Below, piece by piece: positions 12,228 through 23,100 of a stretch of 64,000 bases of DNA. The DNA comes from Symsagittifera roscoffensis (lineage: Eukaryota > Xenacoelomorpha > Acoela > Convolutidae). A model generated the notes under the pieces. That model was not told the DNA's origin. It ran no database searches and was given only the letters and a program-made list of their open reading frames with translations. The translations under genes were made by a program, and so were the position numbers. The stretch lies in NCBI RefSeq assembly GCF_963678635.1, contig NC_087067.1, positions 8,169,716 through 8,233,715 on the forward strand, in the 5' to 3' direction. How positions within the stretch are numbered: the first letter of the stretch is position 1; every line of letters starts with the position of its first letter.

Positions 12228-12726
12228 AATTATTAGTTAAGAAAACGGCGAATTCTCATGCCCGAAAGATGACAGTTCCTAAAAATTTGAGACCATTTGA
12301 GGTCGTTCAAACCGTCGAAAGCTGACTGATTTTCATGCTTTCCCTCGAGAGAAAAGAATTATTATGGGCTTACAATTTTCGGCCATGCGATCCTTCGAGC
12401 ATGAATAAATTCGTCCGCTTCCATTATAATTTTCTTTTTTATTTAAAAAATAGAGCACAATTTTGTGTATTGTAATTGCTGCTGCATAAAAACTCAGTTG
12501 TAGTTCGTTTCGCGCTCAAAATATTTTGGTATAACGAGATTCCAGCAAAGCAAGTTAAGTTTCTAGCTGACAATTTGTGGTCATGGTGACAACTCAACGG
12601 AATCAACATTTGTCGCAAACTAGAATTGGTAATATTTGTTTAAAAAGCTACTCTTGCACCATGTTACAAATCGAAGCAAGCATTAATTACATGCGAGAAA
12701 ACCTCTGAACTGATACGGGAAAAAAT
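12228..12726. other. Intergenic, nothing recognised
   Basis: Downstream of the CCDC113-like stop codon. It presumably includes the 3' UTR. No exon, RNA gene or clear repeat is seen. Confidence 0.4.
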
Positions 12727-13757
12727 GAGACGAGAATTTTATTAACAAAACAATGAACTTCAGAAATCGGAAAAAAAGAACAGTCATCAAATATTTTGAG
12801 ATGAATACTAATTTTTAATGCTTGGGATACTGAACCAACGGTGATTGGTTTTTTAAGTGTTGAAGTACGTAATCAAGACATTTTATTAGGTCTTGATAAT
12901 TTTTTAATCGTTTTCAGAAATTTTATTAACAAAACAATGAACTTCAGAAATCGGAAAAAAAGAACAGTCATCAAATATTTTGAGATGAATACTAATTTTT
13001 AATGCTTGGGATACTGAACCAACGGTGATTGGTTTTTTAAGTGTTGAAGTACGTAATCAAGACATTTTATTAGGTCTTGATAATTTTTTAATCGTTTTTT
13101 TTCTGAAGCTTATAAAACTTTATAACGTTCAAAGTTGACACTAAAATGGACACGAAAACGCTCTTCAGTTGAATGAATTTGAGGCTCAAAAATGAGACGA
13201 GAATTTTATTAACAAAACAATGAACTTCAGAAATCGGAAAAAAAGAACAGTCATCAAATATTTTGAGATGAATACTAATTTTTAATGCTTGGGATACTGA
13301 ACCAACGGTGATTGGTTTTTTAAGTGTTGAAGTACGTAATCAAGACATTTTATTAGGTCTTGATAATTTTTTAATCGTTTTTTTTCTGAAGCTTATAAAA
13401 CTTTATAACGTTCAAAGTTGAAACTAAAATGGACACGAAAACGCTCTTCAGTTGAATGAATTTGAGGCTCAAAAAGGAGACGAGAATTTTATTAACAAAA
13501 CAATGAACTTCAGAAATCGGAAAAAAAGAACAGTCATCAAATATTTTGAGATGAACACTAATTTTTAATGCTTGGGATACTGAACCAACGGTGATTGGTT
13601 TTTTAAGTGTTGAAGTACGTAATCAAGACGTTTTATTAGGTCTTGATAATTTTTTAATCGTTTTTTTTCTGAAGCTTATAAAACTTTATAACGTTCAAAG
13701 TTGACACTAAAATGGACACGAAAACGCTCTTCAGTTGAATGAATTTGAGGCTCAAAA
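12727..13757. repeat. 283-bp tandem repeat, three full units and one truncated
   Basis: The anchor TTTTATTAACAAAACAATG recurs at 12737, 12921, 13204 and 13487. The last three are spaced exactly 283 bases apart; the first unit is 99 bases short. Units differ at only a few positions, so the expansion is recent. Open frames across it are incidental. Confidence 0.9.
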
Positions 13758-14563
13758 AAGGTTCGAAAAGCCGAATGATCCATATGGCTCTAATAGAGCT
13801 AGTTATATTAAAAAGACTGAAACAGGCAAAAAAGGAGCTTCGCACCACTTGCAATGCAACTCAAAAACAGAAAAAGGACGGAGGCCAGTATCTACATTAA
13901 AAATTTATATCTACAAAAACACTTCCCTGAATGATCTTCAGTTTAAGGAACACATTCCGAGAAACAAAATCGGCAGCGTCAAAATACCATTCAGAGTAAT
14001 TTATCGGGCGCCAAGGACGCCAGCCAAAATCATTCAATTGAAAAGCAGAAATAACATAGCTCGTTGCTTGAGGGTGAAGCAACATTACCCAGCCCAGAAA
14101 AATAACCAAAAATAAAATTGCATGTAGTTCTTAAAAAAGGGCACAACAGCGGTTCGCCGTGATGAGCTGTACAGCTCTTGTGTTGGTCTTTTCCCCCGTG
14201 GAAAAATGGTCTTAATAATACATAGAAGATTATGGGCTATAAAATTTGAAAGAATTAACTTAAAAATTTAACTCTGAAGAAACACAGAATCCAATAAATT
14301 TGTTTGGCGCTTGAAACGATGCCCTTGAAACAATGAGACGCCCTTGAAACAGAAAAAGTTTTTTTTTAAAACAAACATCGGCTTCTGGCCATTTTCAAAC
14401 CAACAAATTTTGTCGTCTCAAACATGGACGTTACGTTACGTTCAAACTAAACAAGCCAAGTTGTTACCTCAAACATATATTACTTTTAAATTCAACTGAA
14501 CAATTCGTTCAGTGATTTTTAATTTAAAAAAAACAAGTTTTACCTCAAAAAAACCTAAATTAA
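13758..14563. other. Intergenic with a short dispersed repeat
   Basis: Positions about 14040-14190 resemble 49965-50060 (shared TTACCCAGCC, CAACAGCG and TCTTG-flanked CAGCTC blocks). A GAGCTTCGCACCAC motif at about 13837 recurs near 17970, 40060 and 45465. The 13735-14115 open frame looks repeat-derived. Confidence 0.4.
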
Positions 14564-16050
14564 GACAAGACTGCTCGTATCAGGGCGAAGCCCTGAATGT
14601 TCCGACTGCCTTTTAAGTTTTATGGAGCAGTAATAAAAAAAATTAAATGTAATAATAAAATGAAAAATTTTTTTCTAAAATTTGAAAGTTTTTTTTTTAA
14701 ATCATCCCCCCACACGTCATAATAAGTACTAACTGATAAATTTTGGTCCTCCTAACAAATCAATTATGGCATATAAGCTTCCTTGAACCAATTTGGAACG
14801 ATTTATAAGACGGATTAAATCTCGCTTACGCGTTAATAGCGCGAAATATATCGCGCGTTAATTGTCCCAAATTGGCCAAAATGGCAATCTTTAAACCCCC
14901 ATAACTTTACGAAAAACAATCACAGGTGAAATATCTTTTCAAATTTAAGCTTAGGACAACAATATCTTTCGAATGATAAAAAAATTCCGTCAAAAATGGC
15001 TAGTTAAAAAGTCGAAATTCGTCTGAAGAAAAAAAAACCACCCCGAGCACAAATATTCCGTTACTTTCGTATCGAAAGTCGGAACAATAAGTAATTCACA
15101 CCAACGCGTCCATCAACTCAAATTTTTGAACTTGCTGGTGACCACTTAGTAAATAAAATAATAAATTAAACATATATGTGAATGGAATCAATTTGTAAGT
15201 CAATTTGAAATTGGTTGAAAATTTCCTGTCTTTGTCGGCAATCGGGGGCGTTGGTGGGGGGGGGGGGGGGGGGGATAGGAAAGTCAATTTGAAAACGGTT
15301 GATAATATTAAGGGTTCGGTGTCGACAGCAACGACAGTCCAGCGGCTATTGAAACCCTCGGCACTCTGATCAAACAACAAAATAAACTATTGAAACTAAA
15401 TGATCTATTGGACCTTAACACTTTTTGACAACTTATTGATAGTTTTAAGCACCAACGAACGTTGACAAAAAATTTTGTAGTCAGTTCATTTCATTTAGCT
15501 GTCTATAACGCTTTTTGTTCCGACTTTCGATACGAAAGTAACGGAATATTTGTGCTCGGGGTGGGTTTTTTTTTTTCTTCAGACAAATTTCGACTTTTTA
15601 ACTAGCCATTTTTGACAGAATTTTTTAATATCATTCAAAAAGTATTGTTGTCCTGAGCTCAAATTTGAAAAAATATTTCACCTGTGGTCATTTTTCGTAA
15701 AGTTACGGGGGTTTAAAGATTGCCATTTTGGCCAATTTGGGACAATTAACGCGCGATATATTTCGCGCTCTTAACGCGTAAGGGGAAAGTTAATCCGTCT
15801 TAGAAATCGTTCCACATTGGTTAAAAGAAGCTTATTTGCCATAAATGGTTTGTTTCAAGGAGCGAAATTTATCCTTTTGTACTTTATATGGCGTGAGGGG
15901 GGATGATTTTCATAAAAATTTTCAAATTTTAGAAATTTTTTTTTTCATTTTGTTTTAATTCATTGAATTTTTTAAGGTTATTATTGCTCCATAAACCTTA
16001 AAAGGCAGTTGGAACATTCAGGGCTTTGCCCTGATACGAGCAGTCTTGTC
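14564..16050. mobile_element. Foldback element: inverted pair of repeat family A
   Basis: The left arm, 14564-15087, begins GACAAGACTGCTCGTATC. The right arm, 15506-16050, is its reverse complement and ends GAGCAGTCTTGTC. The arms are about 500 bases and enclose a 420-base spacer with a G20 run (15255-15274). The structure resembles a foldback transposon with very long terminal repeats. No transposase is present. No clear target duplication is visible, so two independent copies in opposite orientation are an alternative. Confidence 0.7.
15313..15428 (+). other. Possible coding exon or captured fragment in foldback spacer
   Basis: After AG at 15311-15312 a 37-codon frame runs to TGA (15426-15428). 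It is protein-like in composition (GVDSNDSPAAIETLG, then a leucine- and lysine-rich helix). It is not recognised. It could be a last exon of an unseen gene, a captured fragment or chance. Confidence 0.2.
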
Positions 16051-16143
16051 TTTTTTTTATAAACAATTTGGACGATTTAAAAGCGCTACCAAATTTGAAA
16101 CGCAGCAAAAACGGATCCATCCGGATTTAATATTGCCGTAAAA

Positions 16144-16585
16144 GGGTCTAATGCACTAAACGGCCTAAAATCAATTTTTCTACATCGTAAGCTGGAAATT
16201 ATGCGATCAAATTTGATTGGGTAATTTCAGCCAATCAAATTCAAGTTACACGGTCAGGCATTCCGATCAACTTTTCTAGCAGAAAAAAATATTAGCCGAA
16301 ATTGCCGAAACGGTGGAACTTTGAGTCAAATTATCAAATTAATTTTGAGTCACTTGTGAAACCTTGCCCAGACAAGCAAAATTCAGTAAAATGGCTTGAC
16401 AAAACAAATTTCAATTTTCTTTATCATTTCGGCTAATAATTTTATCGGCTTGAAATTTCAATTGAAATGGCAGAAAATGTCGATGGAACTTGACTGGCTA
16501 ATTAGCCAATCAAATTCATCCACAATAATTTCAGTGCAAGAGATGTAGAAATAATGAATTTGGGCCGTTTAGTGCATAAGACCCC
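16144..16585. mobile_element. Short TIR element (MITE)
   Basis: GGGTCTAATGCACTAAACGGCC at the left end is mirrored by GGCCGTTTAGTGCATAAGACCC at the right (one-base differences). An inner TTTCTACATC/GATGTAGAAA pair extends the arms. There is no coding capacity. The family is not assigned. Confidence 0.65.
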
Positions 16586-18785
16586 CGTAAAAAACTAAAA
16601 CTGGTATCAAATAGAACTGAAATAACAAGTATCAAAAATTCAATTCTAACAGTCGAATTGCACTCAATTTACCATTCGCAGTTCCGAATAACGTTCTTCG
16701 TTCAACCGATCGTATCGACTCGAATACTGAGAAAAGTGTTAAGCGTACCCTTGTTTTATACAGTCGTCATCAGCGCTTAACAGTGCCCATCCTTTCAAGA
16801 TTTCTATCATCTGGATTGAGCACTAAAATTTTGGTCAGCCACTTTTTGCAAACTGGGCAGAATTGTTTTTGTCATGCAAGGTGGATCGACAAAAACAGTC
16901 CTTGTTCATCTGTGCTTAATTACCTGCGCTCTTCAAAAAAAAATCTACCGTAAATTGACTAAATAAAAATTATGTTCGTTCGGTCCGACAACTGAACAAA
17001 CGTTAACAGATCTGTGCTGATGCAATTGGTAGTTGAAAAAGATGGAGTTAACTGTCAGTTCAATTTTTGTTGGTTCAAAACTTTTGTTGGGTTCATTTTG
17101 TGTCTACTTTTTTTTCTTCATTTTTTGTCCTATTTTTTTTCAGTTAGTTCTGATTCTTCTAGTTTGAAAACACCCAACCTTTCTCGCCTGGACAACACAG
17201 TGCAAGATTTCAATTTGTTTAAGCTGACTATAATTTCGACCATAAGAAATGGTATATCCGTGGTCAACAGTGTGCTGAAGCCATATGGTCACCATACCTT
17301 GGGGGGGGGGGGGATGTTCCCTCACTGGACAATCGCAACACTACTTTTCACTCAACAATCGCAACACTAGCTTCCTATTTTTTTCTTTTCCTATTGCTCG
17401 GTTCGCGAAAATTTGAGGGCTCAATCAATTGTGAGTCACCATAAACGCAATAAACGAAAAATTCAAAAATCATGTGTTTCTCAGAAACATTCCTTAATTA
17501 GCTCAGCAAAATTACATAATTCTAAAAAAAAAACAGATTCTAAAAAGAAAATTGTTTGTCAATTTATCTCCCTACATATTCAAAACAACTGCCAGCCAGG
17601 GTTGTTCAGATTTTTGTTCGAGTCAAAATAATGGTTCGCCCATTGCGATATCATTTGCTGTTTATAATTCAAATTGCTGCAATCGCATTTAGTCATTTAG
17701 CAAGTTATTAAAATGATTTTCGAAATGTACCGAATGGAATGATGAAGATTATAAGGGGATAGAGATAGAGCTTTAGCCTTTGAAAAATGAGTTTTAAAAA
17801 GGCATCTTTTTTCCGTCGGCAACTTAAAAAGAGGAAAAAATCTTTAAGAGCGTTTTTTTTATTTTTTGAATCAATGCACAAAAAGATAACACAGATACTC
17901 GAGTCCTCTTATTGAAAAATCGGATAATTTCTCTTACTTGTGTCTGATATTTATACACATAGACCAACGGAGCTTCGCAACAGTTTCAATACAATCAAAA
18001 CATTGCATTACAAGATATTGGTGGAAAAAAAAGAAGGAAGTCCCTTTTTCTTAAAACAAAGTTGAGAAACTGTTTCGAGAAAAGTATATCTACAAAAATT
18101 TCATCTCTTTGACTCAGACCATGTGAACATGGAACAAGCGTCAAACTAAGCAAAAAAAACTTGATTCGACCCTCATATAGCCGAAAACGAAACTAATCAA
18201 AGTTCAAAAAACAAATCAAGCTAGAAATATTTTACAATCGAATATTTTAGAAACCATGTCTCCTGAAAAAAAAAAAAACTTTTAGAAATTCGCCCTTGAA
18301 ATTACGCAACATCAGTTGACCAAGCCGATCAAACATAACGCGAACCCATTATCTATTTAACCCTAGGTTTTGAAAAAAACTGCTTAAAAAGCGTACCAGA
18401 TAATATAAATTGCATTAGAAAAAACAACAGAAAATCAGCCAAAAGCAAATTGGACAAAAACCACATGCCCGAAAAAATCAACATTTTTCAATACATGATG
18501 GAAACTCTAAGAAATACCTCAAATTAAGTAAGAAGTAGCTTTAATTGAACTTTTAAGAAAGTGAGCAGGCCAGCAGCATTGAGCATATCAGCAGAAATTG
18601 TAAGAAAAATTGTTTTGGGAAAAAAATCTAGTTCCCAATTACAAGACACTTGCTATGAAGGCCCACTTTTGACAAAACATAAGCGCCACATACAAATTTT
18701 TGAAAACCCAAAAAAAATCAGTTTTCGGGCACTTCGTGGAAAAATGTTGTCTAAAAAATTCGTTTTTTTTGGCAAACGCTCCCCT
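16586..18785. other. Intergenic, one weak exon candidate
   Basis: A strong-looking acceptor (TATTTTTTTTCAG, ending 17143) precedes an open stretch at 17144-17310. Neither a donor nor homology is recognised, so it is not called as a gene. A G-run at about 17300-17312 interrupts it. The remainder is AT-rich with no feature seen. Confidence 0.35.
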
Positions 18786-19365
18786 TAAAATCAGGGGCGG
18801 ATTTAAGAGGACGGACGCCCCGCCCTCAGGGATTCGACTCCCTGCCGACCCAAAGGGTCCCCCCTTTGTACAATTTTCCAATAACCATTTTTGGTGATGC
18901 ACACTAAAAATTTTCTAAGGGCGCCTTTGGCGCCAATATATACTAATTTTTAGGGGGGAGCGCGCGCGGAACAAACGCTTTTTTTTTGGTCAAAATTTTC
19001 CAAAAAAGCTTAGAAACGCCTTTTTTGGGCTGTTTTTTCAAAACTTTGCCTGCGGCGCAGAAATTTTGGCCAAAACAGGGACAAAACAGTGCTTTGGGAG
19101 AGCTCGAAAAATCAATTTGTCGACCTAACAAGAAAAAGGTCGACAAAAATTTCGAAAATCTGCCCCCCCCCTCGAGAAAATTCTAGATCCACCCCTGCTT
19201 AAAATTAGAATATTTTTGCGCCAAAAGCGTCCTTAGAAAAAACTTAGGGTTGCACGGACGAAAATGGATGCCATAAAATAATACTAAAGGGAACATCCTT
19301 TGGTTGGTGGGGGGTTGAGTCCCTAAGCCTTCCTCCCCTCCAAATCTGCCCCTGCATACAATGAA
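18786..19365. repeat. GC-rich dispersed repeat, copies B4 and B5
   Basis: Positions 18788-19190 read in reverse orientation from AGGGGCGGATTTAAGAGG to AGATCCACCCCTG. A second, shorter forward copy follows at about 19190-19365. Both carry the GCGCC and GGGTCCC/GGACCC blocks typical of the family. Open frames here are repeat shadows. Confidence 0.65.
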
Positions 19366-20117
19366 GCAGATGAAAAAACATGCGTTTAAAACCCGAATAA
19401 AACCAAAGCAATGCACAGATACTGAATTAAGCATTATTATGTGCACACTAATTTATGGTATTTAAATTGGTTAAAAAAAGTAACTCTTAACATAAGGCAA
19501 GCATTTCCTTGTGTAAAAAACCGTACTCCAAATAACTTAATAGGTCTTTGAAATGCAGTAAATGTGTATGTTGCCAAAACACATCGTCGGCAGATAAAAC
19601 ACCAATACCGGCTCCTTGGAGAAAAATGTGTCTAACGAAAGCAAGAGAATATCAGCAGCCCGGTTACCACGTTTTTAGTCATCTCTAGCTTAAAAAACTT
19701 CGGGAAAAAATCTTGTTCCCGATTGCAAGACACTTGCTCTTACAATTGTAATTGAGTCAATAAGAGTTTTTATAGGCTTAGTTTAGTTTTTATTTCACGA
19801 ACACGCAAAACGATAAAATCACGAGGCAAAAAAATTAATACTTTTTCTAAATTTTATAAAAATTTATTATTAGGAAAAAAAAACTGCGGTCGCAACCTTG
19901 TGTGCTATTTGCACAGAAACCGAAAACACTTTTTTATCTAAACGAACTTTTAATATGCAGAATTAATTGAAGATAAAAATACAGTAGCAGATCGATGGCA
20001 GTTTTTATGTCACTCAAAACTGAAACAACAATTCTTCCACAAGTTATTAATAATTTAACGCTTCGACAAACTTTCGACTGCAAATACTTGATGCAAGCAA
20101 TAAATAATTCCAGTTGG
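19366..20117. other. 3' flank of ribokinase gene
   Basis: No exon is seen. It presumably contains the ribokinase 3' UTR on the minus strand. AT-rich. Confidence 0.4.
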
Positions 20118-23100
20118 CTATTGAAATAGCTCAGCTGGCAGTTCTTCTTTTCTAGGAAAACTCAGTTGTGTGCCTCGTTTTTGGACTGAAACTGAAGCTA
20201 CTGCACAACTGCGTCTGATCTTTTCCTCCAGTGCTAATTTTGGAAAACGAGCCATAAAGAATGCCAGACATCCACAGAAACAATCTCCGGCTCCCTAAAA
20301 AAAATAAATGAGCATTTTTCCAGAACGTCTAGTATCCATATTAGTCTAAAATCAATTACCATGAAAAAAATTGGGTGGTTTTTATGAAAAAAGCAAAGCT
20401 CTTAAAAATGTCAACCAGGTACCAATGTAGACGGAACATTAGGTCAAGTTTTCGAATTCTAAAATTTTGCCATTTTTTCCAAAGAGTCCTCATTTACGAT
20501 GAACTATTTTACTGAGTTGGAGAATCACAAAATTGCCAGACACATTTGGTTTCCACTAACAGGAAATATTCCCCAGTCTAGAAAAACAGAACAAACTCGT
20601 ATATACAATCAAAAATAATTGCGGTTTATGGTAAAGAGCCAAGAAACCCGCTTGTCTTTTAACTGGGGTTTAGGAACTTTGACGACAGGAAATTAGACGA
20701 TCAGAAAATAACGGAATTTAAACAGTAACTTGCGTGCAAATTTGTTTACAGACTTAATTAGTCTTTTGGTTGAGTAAATACTGGTTGTCCAATTTACACA
20801 ATAACATGCGTGCAAATTGCGTGAATTTTGTTTGCAGACTTAAATTAACTTTTGGCTGAGTAAATACTGGTTGTCCGTCAATTCCGTTTCTTTACGGTCG
20901 TCTAATTTGCTTGTCGTCTTATTTCCCCTTGTAACTATATAATACTAACTAATTGATGTTTTTATTTGTTGAGCAACGGTAAAGAACGTTCAACAAAACA
21001 AAGGAAGAAAAACTAAAATCTACTAGTACTCGATTTGATAACACTTCATAGCCAAGGTGCTATGAGTACAAAGCGTAATATAACAAAACCCTTTAATTCT
21101 GTTTCAAAATTTAATTTCCAGCTCCAAGCAAACGAGGGGCGGTTAGCCTCACTACTTCACCGTTGTATCAATGGCGTTGACTGGTGGCACTTCGACATGA
21201 AATATGTTCTCGGAGCCTTCTGCCATCGCAATACAGCCCATTTCGCCAAGCGTGATAATGATGGTTTTTGCGCCATATTTTCGCAGATCACGTGCTACTT
21301 GTTTTGCGTCTTCGACTGATTTGATGAAATCAGTTGGTTTTCCCACCAATTTCGCAGCCTAAAGAATTAAATAGTTAAATTTTAAACTAACTGAGTTAGA
21401 ACCGATGTGGTTAACTCATAGAGTAATTTCGGATAGGGTACACCGTCTGCTCGTCACGCTATCTTATTTTCGGCCGGATAGATTCGTGCAACTTCTTAGT
21501 CTAATACCGATCCTAGTCTTACTCTTATACTTACTAGTCTCAGGGTGTTTAACTAGTCTCTGCTAGGCTCAATAGATCTAGGGTATACTGGTTTATTGCG
21601 GCTGCTGAAGTTCTCTTGGAGAGGCAACTAATTTCTAAATTAAATTCAAATCTCTCTGGTGCTGAAACTACAAGTAGTTTCAGCACTTACAAATAAGTGG
21701 GTTGTTAGTTAGATGGATTATGATTGGTTAATATTAAATATCTTACAGTGGTAAAACATTTAATTTATCCAATTATAAAATGTAGTTTAGATCAGGTTCC
21801 ACCCATCCGGGTTTTACAGAGTTTTCTAGAATTATCTTTCTGCAATTCAAAGGATGGATGATGAACGTTGGTATTTGGCAAACATCATATTCTTGTCCGG
21901 TTCCTCTTGTTAAGGAAGTTCCAGGACGCTGGAGTTAGGGACATACAATCGTTGTGTCGTCTTGTGACAACGACTGTGATCCCCAATGAAATCAATCTGA
22001 TTTCAAAATGATTTGCTATGACGGGTTTTTCAGTATTCTGTAGAGAACTTGTTTTGTGTTCAACCTCGTCTGGGAATGGCGTGGAGATCGTGTGTGGAAG
22101 GGATGCCTCGTAACTCGGATCTGTACGTATACTTGAACATCGAGGTGGTCATTGGTCTAGTTCAATGAAGTCCTTTTCTGCGAAGTCAAGTCGTACTCTA
22201 AATCCTTTGAGTTGTGTTTGTGGACGGCATATCGGTTGTGATTAGCCATTCTTTTTTCGAGTGTGATGGGATTGTCTAGTCTTTGGATGTTCGTCTTTGT
22301 TGTTGTGTGTTGATCTATATACTGCAAGGTATGATTTACATTTTATAAAATCATATTAATTCGGTTTTTTAATCATGAATTTAGTTAGTTGTTTTCACAA
22401 AAGCGTTTTGTTTTAGTTCGGTTCTTTTGAAGAGTAACTCACCCTTGAGTACCTCTTATTAAAAATAGAAGTGTGGTCACAAAGCGTGGATGTAGCGCGG
22501 TGGGTTAGGCCGGCTATAGAGCATGCTCAGGATGTCCTCTCTGGTGGGTTCGGCCAGGAGTGGGAATATGATTTCGTGCTGTTTCTTTGAGAGGTCCTGT
22601 TATGTGATAACGTTTTAAGTTGGGTTTATGTTGGTCTTTCTTATGTTACTTTGGTTGTGTCCTTTTTTCAAAAATCAAATTGTTTTTGGTATGGGTTTGT
22701 CTTGCGACTTTTTTGTGTTTTATTATTTCTTTCTTAGACTTTATAAAAGTCTTCAAAAGAATAAATTATCCAGTTTTAAACTGGGTTAATCCGGTTTGGG
22801 TACCGTTGGTTTTCTTTTCTTAGTCATGCTGTTATTTTATGATTTGTGGTGTTTAGTAAGCTGCGTTGGTTAGTTTGGTTTAGTATATAATTCCTTTCCA
22901 ACCGGGCTAAAGGAAAGTTTGAAACTTGTTATCGTGTGTTAGAGTTGTTGAGTGTGAAAACTTGAAACTTAAAATCATTATTTAAACAATTCTTCGTGGG
23001 CGAGCTGTGCGAGTTTGGATAGAATTCCTGTGCGATTGAATGAAAATATCAAAAGGTTAGTACTGAATTTTCATTTTATTAATTTATTACATAGAATTTT

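Noticed and set aside
13735-14115. 126-codon plus-strand open frame
   Set aside because: It begins in the last 283-bp tandem unit and runs through short dispersed repeats found elsewhere, with no domain or splice context.
15096-15380. Minus-strand frame with a proline run in the foldback spacer
   Set aside because: The proline run is the translation of the G20 homopolymer and the frame has no other support.
17014-17370. 118-codon plus-strand open frame with a hydrophobic stretch
   Set aside because: The hydrophobic part is a T-rich polypyrimidine tract and the end is a G-run. Only the 17144-17310 piece after a CAG is even a weak exon candidate.
22620-22823. Plus-strand hydrophobic open frame near the 3' LTR
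   Set aside because: It lies on the opposite strand from all element genes, in T/G-biased non-coding DNA.
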